NCBI GenBank assembly: GCA_022822325.1
Contig: JAJEBW010000020.1
Coordinates: 1 to 64,000, forward strand
DNA length: 64,000 bases
Origin: Gemmatimonadota bacterium
GTDB taxonomy: Bacteria; Gemmatimonadota; Gemmatimonadetes; Longimicrobiales; Gaopeijiaceae
Direction of reading: 5' to 3'
Below the pieces are notes generated by a model. That model did not search any database. It was not told the DNA's origin and saw only the letters and a program-made list of their open reading frames with translations. Position numbers and translations under genes: made by a program. Shown piece by piece: positions 7,775 through 16,734 of the stretch (positions are counted from its first letter, which is position 1; every line of letters starts with the position of its first letter).

Positions 7775-9631
7775 ATGAAGCCGACCGACACCGCCGACCC
7801 GAGGCACTACCACCGCGTCGTGGACTGCCAGTGGGGCTGCCCCGCGCACACCAACGTTCCCGAGTACATCCGGCTCATCGCCAACGGGCACTACACCGAA
7901 TCGTACCTGCTGAACCGGAAGTCGAATGTCTTCCCCGGAATTCTCGGGCGAACCTGCGACCGTCCCTGCGAACCGGTCTGCCGGCGGGTGCGGCTGGATG
8001 GCGAGCCGGTGGCGATCTGCCGCCTCAAGCGCGTCGCCGCCGATCTGCGCGACGACATCACCGGTCATCTTCCCGCGATCCCGCAGCGGAAGAACGGCCG
8101 CCGCATCGCCTGCGTGGGAGCCGGCGCGGCCTCGCTGACCGTCGCCAACGATCTTCTGCCGCTCGGGTACGAGGTCACCATCTTCGAGAAGCTGGCCCGG
8201 CCCGGCGGCCTGATGTGGACGAACATCCCCGAGTTCCGGCTTCCCGCCCGGGTCCTCTGGGAGGAGATCGACCAGATCCTCGACATGGGGGTGGATCTGC
8301 GCCTGAACGCGCCGGTCGACAGCCTGGCCGCGCTCCTGGAGGAGGACTACGACGCGGTGTTCATCGGGTCGGGGGCGCCGAAGGGGAAGGAGCTGAAGCT
8401 GCCCGGACGGTGGGATTCGGAGCAGGTCCACATCGGCATCGACTGGCTCGAATCGGTTCGCTTCGGGCATGTGACCGAGTGCGGCGAGCGGGTGCTTGTG
8501 ATCGGGGTGGGAAACACCGCCATGGACTGCTGCCGGACGGCCCAGCGACTGGGGGCGAAGAAGGTCCGGGTCATGGCGCGCAAGACGAAGCCGTACTTCA
8601 AGGCATCGCCCTGGGAGCTCGACGACGCGATCGAGGAGCAGGTCGAGATCCTGGAGAACCATTCCCCCTCGCGCTTCATCGTCGAAGAGGGCAGGCTGGT
8701 GGCGATGGAGTTCGATCGGGTCACCTGGAGTCCCGGCGATGATGGCCGGCTGCGGGCCACCGTCCACGACACCCGCGTCATCGAGTGCGACGAGGTGATT
8801 CTGGCGATCGGGCAGGACACCGCCTTCCCCTGGATCGAGCGCGACATCGGGATCGACTTCAACCGGTGGGAGATGCCGGTCGTCGACAAGGCCACCTTCA
8901 TGACCTCGCGCGCGGGCGTCTTCGTGGGCGGCGACGCCGCGTGGGGACCGGAGAACATCATCTGGGCGGTCGAGCACGGGCACCAGGCGGCGATCTCCAT
9001 TCATGCGTACTGCGAGGACCGGCCGTTGACCGACCGTCCGCCGGAGGGGATGAATCTGGTCAGCCAGAAGATGGGATTGCACGAGTGGTCCTACTCCAAC
9101 GACTACGACGAGGCCGAGCGGGTGAAGATGCGCCACGTCGATCTGCAGGAGCGCTTCAGGCGGCTGGACATCGAGGTGGAGGAGGGATTCGACATCGAAC
9201 AGACGCTGACCGAGGTGGAGCGCTGCCTCAACTGCGACATTCAGACCCACTTCGAGGCCAACCTCTGCATCGAGTGCGACGCGTGCATCGACATCTGTCC
9301 GCTGGACTGCCTGACGATCGCCCGCAACGGCCCGGAGGAAGATCTGACCCGGCGGCTCACGGCGCCGCTGCTGAACTATCCGGAAGAGCCCCTCTTCATT
9401 TCGGAGGAGCTTCCCCAGACCGGCAGAATCATGGTCAAGGACGAAGACCTCTGCGTTCACTGCGGACTCTGCGCCGAACGCTGTCCGACGGCGGCCTGGG
9501 ACATGCGCAAATCGGACCTGCTCGTGCCCTACGCGGGACTTGGGGCGGGAGAATCGCATCCCACTCTCCTCTCGCTGGCGATGGCCGGAGCCGCCGGGGA
9601 AGCCGCCGCCGCAAGTGGAGCCGAACGATGA
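7775..9631 (+). CDS. GltD-like FAD/NAD(P) oxidoreductase with ferredoxin domains (electron-transfer partner of KorAB)
   Basis: 618 residues. N-terminal Fer4_20-type cluster domain (CQWGCPAHTNV, then CDRPCEPVC), followed by two Rossmann folds (CVGAGAASLTVANDL near residue 112; VIGVGNTAMDCCRTAQRLG near 246) and a C-terminal 2x[4Fe-4S] ferredoxin (CIECDACIDICPLDC; CVHCGLCAERCPTAAW). This is the glutamate-synthase-small-subunit architecture with an added ferredoxin. Being translationally coupled to korA (ATGA overlap at 9628), it most likely exchanges electrons between KorAB, ferredoxin and NAD(P)H. The start has an SD-like AGGGAGG upstream (around 7757). Confidence 0.9.
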   Translation: MKPTDTADPRHYHRVVDCQWGCPAHTNVPEYIRLIANGHYTESYLLNRKSNVFPGILGRTCDRPCEPVCRRVRLDGEPVAICRLKRVAADLRDDITGHLPAIPQRKNGRRIACVGAGAASLTVANDLLPLGYEVTIFEKLARPGGLMWTNIPEFRLPARVLWEEIDQILDMGVDLRLNAPVDSLAALLEEDYDAVFIGSGAPKGKELKLPGRWDSEQVHIGIDWLESVRFGHVTECGERVLVIGVGNTAMDCCRTAQRLGAKKVRVMARKTKPYFKASPWELDDAIEEQVEILENHSPSRFIVEEGRLVAMEFDRVTWSPGDDGRLRATVHDTRVIECDEVILAIGQDTAFPWIERDIGIDFNRWEMPVVDKATFMTSRAGVFVGGDAAWGPENIIWAVEHGHQAAISIHAYCEDRPLTDRPPEGMNLVSQKMGLHEWSYSNDYDEAERVKMRHVDLQERFRRLDIEVEEGFDIEQTLTEVERCLNCDIQTHFEANLCIECDACIDICPLDCLTIARNGPEEDLTRRLTAPLLNYPEEPLFISEELPQTGRIMVKDEDLCVHCGLCAERCPTAAWDMRKSDLLVPYAGLGAGESHPTLLSLAMAGAAGEAAAASGAER

Positions 9632-11562
9632 AGGGGCCGGGAAGGCGAACGGCGACGAGGCGCGGGACCGACCCGGAGGCCGGGCGCGCCCAACCGGCGA
9701 ACGAGGACGGCCGGGCGGGCGGCGAGCGGGTCAACGACCTGGCCTTCAAGATCGGCACGGTGAACGGCACCGGGTCGGCGAGCGCCAACGGACTCTTGCG
9801 AAGCGCCATCTTCCGCATGGGAATTCCGGTGTCGGGCAAGAACCTCTTCCCCTCGAACATCCAGGGGTTGCCGACCTGGTACGAGATTCGCGCCAACGCC
9901 CGCGGCCACACCGCGCGCACCAGCCGCTTCGATCTCGTGGTGGCGATGAATCCGGCGACCTATGGCCGCGACGTGGCCGAAACCGTGTCCGGCGGTTGGG
10001 TCATGTACGACTCGAGCTGGCCGCTGCCCCGCGAGCTCGACCGCGACGACGTGACCTTTCTGGGTGTGCCGCTGGCCAAAATGACGGTGGACCACTTCGA
10101 GGGGTCGCGGGTCCGGATTCTGATGAAGAACATCTGCTATGTGGGTGCGCTGGCGGCGCTTCTGCAGATCGATCTGGCGATTGTGCGGCAGCTCCTGCGC
10201 GAGACCTTCGCCGCCAAGGCGAAGCTGCTGGACGCCAACTTCCAGGCAATCGATCTGGGCTACGACTATGCGATGGAGCACTTCGACTGTCCGCTGCCGG
10301 TCCGGCTGGAGCCGATGGACGGGAACCGCGACTCGATCGTCATCGACGGCAACACCGCCGCGGCGCTCGGATGCCTCTATGCGGGCGCCACGGTCGCGGC
10401 CTGGTATCCGATCACGCCGTCCACATCCCTGGTCGACGCCTTCACCGCCTTCTGCCACCGCTTCCGCAAGGACCCGGAGACGGGGCGGAACCGCTTCGCG
10501 ATCATTCAGGCGGAGGACGAGCTGGCGGCCGCGGGAATGGTGCTGGGCGCGGCCTGGGCGGGAGCGCGCGCCTTCACCTCGACGAGCGGAGCCGGACTGT
10601 CGCTCATGAGCGAGTTCATCGGGCTGGCCTACTACGCGGAAGTTCCCTCGGTCTTCTTCGACGTCCAGCGGGTCGGTCCCTCCACCGGCATGCCGACGCG
10701 CACGCAACAGGGCGACATCCTCTTCGCCGCCTACGCCTCGCATGGCGACACCCGCCACATCGTCCTCTTCCCCGCCGATCCGCGCGAGTGCTTCGACTTC
10801 GCGGTGGAGGCCTTCGATCTGGCCGAGCGCTTTCAGACGCCGGTCTTCGTGCTCTCCGATCTGGACATCGGGATGAACGACTGGGTCGTGCCGACGCTCG
10901 AATGGGACGATTCCTACCGCCCCGACCGGGGGAAGGTGGCGACGGCGGAGGAGCTCGAGGCCGCGACCGGACCCTTCCACCGCTACCTGGATGTGGACGG
11001 CGACGGGATTCCGCGACGGTCGCTGCCGGGGGTCCATCCCGCGGGCGCCTATCTGAACCGCGGCTCGGGCCACGACCGCTTCGGAAACTACACCGAGGAC
11101 TCGGAGCCCTACGCCGATGTGCTGGCGCGGGTGGGACGAAAGATCGACGGTTCGGCGCCGCACCTGCCCGCACCCGAGATCGAGCTGCGCGAAGGGGCCC
11201 GGATCGCCTTCGTGACGGTGGGCGGGTGCCGGGGCGCGGTGCGCGAGGCGGTGGAGGTGCTCGCCGGACGCGGAATTGCGACCAGTTGGATGCGCATACG
11301 GGCCTTCCCCTTCCACGGCGAGGTCGAAGCCTTCCTGAAACGCCACGAGATCAACTTCGTGGTCGAGCAGAATCGCGACGGACAGTTGCGCAAGCTGATC
11401 GTCGCCGAGACGGAGGCCGCGAAGGGGTCGCTTCGGTCGATCCTCTACTACGGCGGGCTCCCCCTGAGCTGTCACCATGTGATGGACGGCCTGGCCCCGT
11501 GGCTGGAAGCTGTCGCGCCCGCAACCGCCAACGGCGTCCAACCGGAAGGAGCCGGCCGATGA
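9628..11562 (+). CDS. korA: 2-oxoacid:ferredoxin oxidoreductase, fused gamma-alpha subunit
   Basis: 644 residues: a gamma domain (residues about 36-200, KIGTVNGTGSASANGLL) followed by the pyrimidine-binding alpha domain (AAWYPITPSTSLVDAF, about residue 258) as in two-subunit KorA enzymes. With KorB it interconverts a 2-oxoacid plus CoA and acyl-CoA plus CO2, probably 2-oxoglutarate/succinyl-CoA, though the substrate is not proven by sequence. The ATG overlaps the upstream stop (ATGA). The first about 35 residues are Gly/Arg-rich, low complexity and probably not conserved; a GTG near 9730 is an alternative start. Confidence 0.9.
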   Translation: MKGPGRRTATRRGTDPEAGRAQPANEDGRAGGERVNDLAFKIGTVNGTGSASANGLLRSAIFRMGIPVSGKNLFPSNIQGLPTWYEIRANARGHTARTSRFDLVVAMNPATYGRDVAETVSGGWVMYDSSWPLPRELDRDDVTFLGVPLAKMTVDHFEGSRVRILMKNICYVGALAALLQIDLAIVRQLLRETFAAKAKLLDANFQAIDLGYDYAMEHFDCPLPVRLEPMDGNRDSIVIDGNTAAALGCLYAGATVAAWYPITPSTSLVDAFTAFCHRFRKDPETGRNRFAIIQAEDELAAAGMVLGAAWAGARAFTSTSGAGLSLMSEFIGLAYYAEVPSVFFDVQRVGPSTGMPTRTQQGDILFAAYASHGDTRHIVLFPADPRECFDFAVEAFDLAERFQTPVFVLSDLDIGMNDWVVPTLEWDDSYRPDRGKVATAEELEAATGPFHRYLDVDGDGIPRRSLPGVHPAGAYLNRGSGHDRFGNYTEDSEPYADVLARVGRKIDGSAPHLPAPEIELREGARIAFVTVGGCRGAVREAVEVLAGRGIATSWMRIRAFPFHGEVEAFLKRHEINFVVEQNRDGQLRKLIVAETEAAKGSLRSILYYGGLPLSCHHVMDGLAPWLEAVAPATANGVQPEGAGR

Positions 11563-12632
11563 GCCACATCAGGAAGCCCCGCGTTCACCACCCCGGTCTG
11601 GCCCGCAACCGCCTCGGGCTGACCCGCCGCGACTACGAGGGCGCCATGTCCACCCTGTGCGCCGGGTGCGGCCACGATTCGATCACGGCGGCCATCATCG
11701 AGGCCTTCTGGGAGCTGGAAATCGCGCCCCACGAGGTGGCCAAGACCTCGGGGATCGGCTGCAGCGGCAAGACCCCGACCTATTTCCTCAAGGAAGCGCA
11801 CGGCTTCAACGGCGTCCACGGACGGATGCCGTCGATCACGACCGGAGCGCACGCCGCCAACCGCGACCTCGTGTGCATCGGCGTCTCGGGCGACGGCGAC
11901 AGCCTCTCGATCGGAATGGGGCAGTTCGCCCATGTCGTCCGCCGCAATGTGGACATGCTGTACATCATCGAGAACAACGGCGTCTACGGCCTCACCAAGG
12001 GACAGTTCTCCGCCTCCGCCGATGTGGGATCGAAGGCCAAGCGCGGCCAGGTCAACCGCGAGCACCCGATCGATTCGGTCCTCCTGGCGCTCAACCTGGG
12101 CGCCGGCTTCGTCGCAAGAAGCTTCTCGGGCGACAAGGAGCAGCTCGTCCCCATCCTCAAGGCCGGTCTGCGCCACCGCGGCTTCGCGCTCATCGACGTC
12201 ATCTCTCCCTGCGTCACCTTCAACGACCACCATGGCTCCACCAAGAGCTACCAGTACACGCGCGACCACTACAACCGGCTCGTCTACGCCGACTTCGTGC
12301 CGCCCGCGCACGAGATTGCGGCCACCTACGAGTCCGGCGACGCGCGCACGGTCAAGCTCCACGACGGCAGCGCCATCACCTTCCGCAAGGTCCCCGGCGA
12401 CTACGACCCCACCGACCGCGACCGGGTGTACGGCTACATCCGGGAACGTCAGCGCTCGGGCGAGGTGGCGACCGGGTTGTTGTATGTGGAGCCGGCGCTC
12501 GAGGACGGCGGGAACGCGTCCGATTTCCACGGCATCCAGGGCACGGTGCCGGAGCCGCTCACGGAGTGCGCCTTCGAGGATCTCTGTCCTGGAGCGGATG
12601 CGCTGGCGAAGCTGCAGGGGCGGTTTCGGTAG
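11559..12632 (+). CDS. korB: 2-oxoacid:ferredoxin oxidoreductase beta subunit
   Basis: 357 residues, TPP-binding beta subunit. Cluster-ligand cysteines CAGCGHDSI (residues about 34-42) and the SGIGCSGKTPTYF segment precede the TPP/Mg motif GDGDSLSIGMGQFAH, which ends in IIENNGVYGLTKGQ. The start overlaps the korA stop (ATGA at 11559-11562). The C-terminal about 60 residues (EVATGLLYVEPALEDGGN) are typical of the KorB form linked to a GltD-like gene. Last gene of the operon; the next gene follows after 58 nt with its own likely promoter. Confidence 0.93.
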   Translation: MSHIRKPRVHHPGLARNRLGLTRRDYEGAMSTLCAGCGHDSITAAIIEAFWELEIAPHEVAKTSGIGCSGKTPTYFLKEAHGFNGVHGRMPSITTGAHAANRDLVCIGVSGDGDSLSIGMGQFAHVVRRNVDMLYIIENNGVYGLTKGQFSASADVGSKAKRGQVNREHPIDSVLLALNLGAGFVARSFSGDKEQLVPILKAGLRHRGFALIDVISPCVTFNDHHGSTKSYQYTRDHYNRLVYADFVPPAHEIAATYESGDARTVKLHDGSAITFRKVPGDYDPTDRDRVYGYIRERQRSGEVATGLLYVEPALEDGGNASDFHGIQGTVPEPLTECAFEDLCPGADALAKLQGRFR

Positions 12633-12655
12633 GGGGGGTGGAGGGGGGTCGCGTC

Positions 12656-12684
12656 TTGCATCTTGACGAACGCAAGCCTACCTT
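12656..12684 (+). promoter_or_regulatory. Putative leaderless promoter and operator of the Xre-ImmA gene
   Basis: TTGCAT (12656-12661) and TACCTT (12679-12684) are separated by 17 nt and would start transcription about at the A of the ATG at 12691; there is no SD-like sequence before that ATG, consistent with a leaderless mRNA. An inverted repeat CTTGC (12655-12659) / GCAAG (12672-12676) overlaps the -35 and spacer, a plausible site for autorepression by the Xre domain. Inference from sequence only. Confidence 0.4.
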
Positions 12685-12690
12685 CCCTGC

Positions 12691-13818
12691 ATGAGATTGC
12701 AAACCACGACTTCGATTGGCACCCGATTGAGGGTAGCCCGTGAGCGATCCGGGCTGACCCAGCAACAGCTCGCCACCGCGCTCGGCCTCCGCCACCGCCA
12801 GACCGTCGCCAGCATCGAGGCTGACAGCCGCCAGCTTCACGCACCGGAATTAATCGCGGCGATGCGGATTCTCGATGTCGATCTCGACTTCTTCACCGAC
12901 CCCTTTCGCCTGGTGGGCGAGGGCCAGTTCTCTTTCAGGACGAACGGCAACCCGGACAGCCAGGAGCTTGACGACTTCGAGGATCGGGCAGGTCGATGGA
13001 TCGCCATGTACCGGGAGCTCGCCCGCGAGGAAGGACTGCCGATGCATTGGCTGGGCTACAAGCTCAACCTCAGTCCTCGCTCCGCCTTCGAGGACGGTGA
13101 GGCTTCGGGCGAGGCTGCGGCGGCGCTTTGGAAGCTGGGTGCGCGACCGGCGAACAGGCTTCGAGAGGTGATGGAAGACCGGTTGCACATCCTGGTGCTC
13201 GATGTCGACACCCCCCCGGGGATCTCTGGAGCCGCCTCCCGGGTATCGGGACTGAACTGTGCGCTGGTGAGCCGCAGGGAGACCGAGGGACGCCGCAACT
13301 TCGATCTGGCTCACGAACTCTTCCATCTGCTCACCTGGGACGCGCTCCCTCCCGAGCGTGCGGTTGGATCCAGCGAACGTTCGCACGGCAAGCGATGGCG
13401 GATCGAGAGGCTGGCCGAGAACTTTGCCGCCGCATTTCTCATGCCCGCATCAATCGTAACGCAAGTGTGGGAAGCCACGGCCGGACTCGGCGATCTTCAT
13501 CAGCGTCTGAACAAAGTCGCAGGAGAGATGGGCGTCTCGTCACAGGCCTGCAAGTGGCGCCTGCGCAATCTGAGCCAGCTTTCGAAGGCGGAGACGGAGG
13601 CGATTGATGATCGATTCCTCTCTGCAGGGCACGGTGCGAAACGCGCCTCCGACGAGGTTCGGCCATTCAGCGGGGAATTCGTGCGTTGTATTTCCCGGGC
13701 ACTGGATGACGGCCGGCTCTCCGTCATGCGAGCGGCGGGAGTTCTGGGTTTGAGCGTCAGGGAGCTGGAACAGCTTCTGCACAGCTACGGACAATCTCCC
13801 TATTTCGGAATCTCATAG
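12691..13818 (+). CDS. Xre HTH - ImmA/IrrE metallopeptidase fusion protein
   Basis: 375 residues. N-terminal Xre-type helix-turn-helix (residues about 8-65, VARERSGLTQQQLATALGL) followed by a COG2856/ImmA-IrrE zinc peptidase domain with the HExxH motif AHELFH (His208, Glu209, His212) and downstream glutamate in NFAAAFLMP. Fusions of this kind act as protease-regulated repressors or antitoxins. The next gene, a PIN-domain protein, starts 28 nt downstream, so the pair looks like a toxin-antitoxin or phage/stress-response module. Codon use and GC are somewhat lower than in the neighbours, consistent with transfer. Confidence 0.88.
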   Translation: MRLQTTTSIGTRLRVARERSGLTQQQLATALGLRHRQTVASIEADSRQLHAPELIAAMRILDVDLDFFTDPFRLVGEGQFSFRTNGNPDSQELDDFEDRAGRWIAMYRELAREEGLPMHWLGYKLNLSPRSAFEDGEASGEAAAALWKLGARPANRLREVMEDRLHILVLDVDTPPGISGAASRVSGLNCALVSRRETEGRRNFDLAHELFHLLTWDALPPERAVGSSERSHGKRWRIERLAENFAAAFLMPASIVTQVWEATAGLGDLHQRLNKVAGEMGVSSQACKWRLRNLSQLSKAETEAIDDRFLSAGHGAKRASDEVRPFSGEFVRCISRALDDGRLSVMRAAGVLGLSVRELEQLLHSYGQSPYFGIS

Positions 13819-13846
13819 ACAGGAAATCGGACAAAGGAGGGGGCTC

Positions 13847-14338
13847 ATGAGGGCCGTTGCGGTATTGGCAGACACGATGATTGTGATTGAGGCGGTGGAC
13901 ACAGGTTGTTGGAATGCTCTTTCCGGGCAATGTCGCATGGTTACGTCGGAAGCGTGCGCCGCCGAACTTCGAAGGGGGAGGACTCGAACCGACGCCAGCT
14001 ACGTTCCGGTCAGCGAAGACGCGATCTCGCGTGCCGAAGTCAGGAAGGTGCCTTTGGATGTCCGCGTTGCCTTTGAACTGCGCTACCCGGATGCGCAGAG
14101 GCTGGATGCTGGCGAGCGTGAACTGCTGGCGATTGCCTTCGGTCTCTCCGAGGATTTTCGGCTGTGTAGCTGCGACAAGGCGGCCATTGCCGCTTCCCGG
14201 TCCATGGGGATGCTTGACCGCGTTGTGTCGCTGGAGTGGCTGGCGAAGAGTGTGGGCGCACGGCCTCGTCGCGCTTTCAGGCGCCAGTTCACCGAGAAGT
14301 TCCTGGGCGAGTGCAGGACCGGTCTTCTGCTGGGATGA
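13847..14338 (+). CDS. PIN-domain protein, candidate toxin paired with Xre-ImmA
   Basis: 163 residues with the PIN nuclease acidic set: Asp9 in LADTMIVIE, Glu in SEACAAEL (35/40), Glu90 in DAGERELLAIA, and Asp110 in CSCDKAAI. PIN proteins are metal-dependent RNases, often toxins. SD GGAGG just before the start; 28 nt after the Xre-ImmA gene on the same strand. The C-terminal about 30 residues (RPRRAFRRQFTEKFLGECRT) are basic. It ends 2 nt before the convergent vsr stop. The toxin role is inference from family and pairing. Confidence 0.82.
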   Translation: MRAVAVLADTMIVIEAVDTGCWNALSGQCRMVTSEACAAELRRGRTRTDASYVPVSEDAISRAEVRKVPLDVRVAFELRYPDAQRLDAGERELLAIAFGLSEDFRLCSCDKAAIAASRSMGMLDRVVSLEWLAKSVGARPRRAFRRQFTEKFLGECRTGLLLG

Positions 14339-14340
14339 CC

Positions 14341-14787
14341 CTACGGGCCCCGGTTGGACGCCACCGTTGCCTCCACCGCGTCCGCCACCCCCTCCAGATC
14401 CCGCCGTGCGTCCGACTCCCAGAACCTCAACACCGTCCACCCCTCCCCCTCCAACGCCGCCGTCACCTCGTCGTCCCGCTTGACGCGCCTGGTAAACTTG
14501 TCGATCCAGTAGTCCCGATTCGCGGTCCTGATCCGCGCATACAGCGCATCCGGCCCCCTCTCCCGCAGCACCCGGGCGTGCCAGTAGTCCCCATCGATGA
14601 ACACCGCGACCCGGGAGGCCGGAAAGACGATGTCCGGTTTGCCGATGAGCCTGGCGTAGTTCTTTCGGAAGCGGAGCCCGCGCCGGTGGAGGATTGAACG
14701 CAGTGCCACCTCCGTCTTGCCGCCGGTGCTGCGGATGGCCGACATGTTGCGACGGACTTCTGCCGGAGACTTCGGGCGATAGTCCAC
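14341..14787 (-). CDS. vsr: Very-short-patch-repair (Vsr) type mismatch endonuclease
   Basis: 148 residues from the GTG at 14787. The Vsr signature is clear: SPAEVRRNMSAIRSTGGKTE, then GLRFRKNYARLIGKPDIVF (catalytic Asp), FIDGDYWHAR, and GWTVLRFWESDARR. Vsr nicks at T:G mismatches created by deamination of 5-methylcytosine, here presumably those made by the adjacent methyltransferase. Compared with E. coli Vsr the zinc ligands are gone (Cys66 to Asp, His71 to Arg, Cys117 to Ser) and His64 is Asp; His69 is kept. Start is uncertain: a CTG at 14802 overlapping the upstream stop is the alternative. Confidence 0.85.
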   Translation of the reverse strand: MDYRPKSPAEVRRNMSAIRSTGGKTEVALRSILHRRGLRFRKNYARLIGKPDIVFPASRVAVFIDGDYWHARVLRERGPDALYARIRTANRDYWIDKFTRRVKRDDEVTAALEGEGWTVLRFWESDARRDLEGVADAVEATVASNRGP

Positions 14788-14798
14788 CTCTGCGCGGA

Positions 14799-15641
14799 TC
14801 AGACGACAAGGTCGAGAGGCAGGTCGGAGATGTCCCGCAGCCTCTTGCCATCCACCATGATGGCGAGCATCTCCGCGGCATCGTCCCAGCGACCATCGGC
14901 CAGGACATCCTGGAGTTCGTGCAGGGCCACATGATAGGTGCAGTCGATGTCGCCGGTGCCGATCGCTATGGACGCGAGGCGGCTTGGCAGCGGTTCGGCG
15001 GTTACGACGGCGACGTGCGGCGCCCGGCCCTTCCGGTTGCGAAGGAGATTGAGCGCTTCGGCGCGCGAGTTCCGGGTGCGGTCGCTCCGGATCGTCCACT
15101 TGCAGGAAACGCTGGCGTGAAGGATCTCCAGCTCGGAGTTGACGCCTCGCAGTGGGGTGAGACGGGCGATCTCCGACATGACGAAGGCTTCGCGGCGATT
15201 GATCCGCTCATCCGGTTCGGGCTCGCGGGTGACGACGATGTCGGGCTTGATCGTGTAGTCGCTTTCCAGGATCGCGGCGAGATTCCGGTTGGCCGAGGCC
15301 GCCTGCCGAAGATCCTCAAGGTGCGCGTACTGTTCGAACTCCGAGATGGCGATGCCCGGGAGGATTCGCCAGTTGCCGGGGCGCAGGCGCTTCAAGCGGG
15401 GGAATGTGCTGCGAAGGAAGTGCAGCGTTCTCCTTTCGAATTCGGTTCCGGCGGCCGACCCGCGAAGTCGCTGTCGATCGGCGGCGACGCCCACGGCTTC
15501 GGCCAGCGCACGGCCGATTCCCCTGCTTGCGACGTTGTCCTTGTCGGAATTGCTGGCCACGCCGTGTTGGACGGACCAGAGCCGCTCCTGCAGAGCCACA
15601 TGAAATTCGTGCCTCGCGACGGCGAGAACCGCTTCGGTCAT
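14799..15641 (-). CDS. NgoMIV-family type II restriction endonuclease (predicted GCCGGC)
   Basis: 280 residues; NgoMIV has 286. Long stretches resemble what I recall of NgoMIV: QYAHLEDLRQAASANRNLAA, SDYTIKPDIVVTRE (catalytic Asp), SCKWTIRSDRTRN (catalytic Ser-x-Lys and the RSDR base-contact motif), GTGDIDCTYHVALHEL and the C-terminus GKRLRDISDLPLDL. Predicted cut site GCCGGC. The ATG overlaps the methyltransferase stop (ATGA at 15638-15641), so methylase is translated first. The larger upstream open frame (to 15929) is antisense-like noise inside the methylase. Confidence 0.93.
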   Translation of the reverse strand: MTEAVLAVARHEFHVALQERLWSVQHGVASNSDKDNVASRGIGRALAEAVGVAADRQRLRGSAAGTEFERRTLHFLRSTFPRLKRLRPGNWRILPGIAISEFEQYAHLEDLRQAASANRNLAAILESDYTIKPDIVVTREPEPDERINRREAFVMSEIARLTPLRGVNSELEILHASVSCKWTIRSDRTRNSRAEALNLLRNRKGRAPHVAVVTAEPLPSRLASIAIGTGDIDCTYHVALHELQDVLADGRWDDAAEMLAIMVDGKRLRDISDLPLDLVV

Positions 15642-16666
15642 CCCATCAGACCCTGGAGCGACAACTGTTCCTTCGAGCGCCAGGCCGGATCCTCCTGCGC
15701 CAATGCGCACGCCAGCGAACGCCCCACCGCCTCGGCGACCAGGGGCGGAAGCGCGTTGCCGACCTGCCGGTAGGCCGCTGTCTTTCGGCCCATGAGCCGC
15801 CACGAGTCGGGAAACCCCTGGAGGCGCGCCGCCATGCGAACCGTCAACCGCGGCATGGTATCCGCCGGAAAATCGGGTCCGGGGGGGCTGTCCGCCAGCG
15901 AGACGCCGTTCACGCCGAGTTTGCGCCATGCGGATCTGGCCCTGGTGGGTCCGAGATCGGCTCCTCCGTGCTTCCTGGAACCTCCCACCAGGGTCGGCGC
16001 GATCCCGTTCGCCCCTTGCGCCCAGGCGGAGGCATCCTGCCAGCCGCCTTCAGCCATCAGATCGAACAGACACTCTCCGACCGACTGGGTGGCCGGAGTC
16101 CGGGCCGGCCATTCGAAGAACGGTACGAATCGCTCCCTCAGGGCAACGATAATGAAGCGGGGCCGCAACTGTGGAACGCCATGGTCGCTGGCATTGAGCA
16201 CGGCCCAATCGACCCAGTAGCCCAGATCGTGAAGGCGCCTGGCCAGCGCGGCGCGATACCCTGAAAATCGTCTTGCGGCGAATCCGGGAACATTCTCGAG
16301 TAACACCGATTGCGGCTCAATGCATTCAATCATCTCCAGCGCGGTGGGGAAAAGGTCGCGGTCGTCATTCGCTCCCAACTGTTTTCCGGCCACGGAAAAT
16401 GGCGGGCATGGCACCCCCCCGGCAAAGAGGTCCACTCCCCGAAAACCAACCGGATCGAATCCGCGGACATCGGTCTCCAGGACATTCCACGACGGCCGGT
16501 TCGCGCGCAAGGTCGCACAGGCATCCGGATCGATCTCCACCAGGCCCACCGCATCGAATCCCGCATTCTCAAGCCCGAGAGCCATTCCTCCCGCTCCCGC
16601 GCAGATCTCGAAGACTCCCGGCAACGCTCCGTCACACCCCTTCCCACCGATTGGCGGCGCAAGCAC
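15638..16666 (-). CDS. DNA (cytosine-5) methyltransferase, partner of the NgoMIV-type enzyme
   Basis: 342 residues, GTG start. C5-methyltransferase motifs in order: I (FEICAGAGGMALGLENAGF), IV (GGVPCPPFSVAGKQ, catalytic Cys), VI (LLENVPGF), VIII (LRPRFIIVA) and X (YRQVGNALPPLVA). It should protect GCCGGC from the adjacent endonuclease; the target is inferred from that partner. An AT-rich stretch (ATAATATAG around 16672-16680) lies just upstream and may hold its -10 element. First gene of a leftward M-R-vsr operon. Confidence 0.92.
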   Translation of the reverse strand: MLAPPIGGKGCDGALPGVFEICAGAGGMALGLENAGFDAVGLVEIDPDACATLRANRPSWNVLETDVRGFDPVGFRGVDLFAGGVPCPPFSVAGKQLGANDDRDLFPTALEMIECIEPQSVLLENVPGFAARRFSGYRAALARRLHDLGYWVDWAVLNASDHGVPQLRPRFIIVALRERFVPFFEWPARTPATQSVGECLFDLMAEGGWQDASAWAQGANGIAPTLVGGSRKHGGADLGPTRARSAWRKLGVNGVSLADSPPGPDFPADTMPRLTVRMAARLQGFPDSWRLMGRKTAAYRQVGNALPPLVAEAVGRSLACALAQEDPAWRSKEQLSLQGLMG

Positions 16667-16734
16667 AGGCCTATATTATGGTCAACGCTCTCGAACGGCG
16701 CCAAATGCCGTGCAGCTTTTAGCAGTCGGGCGCG

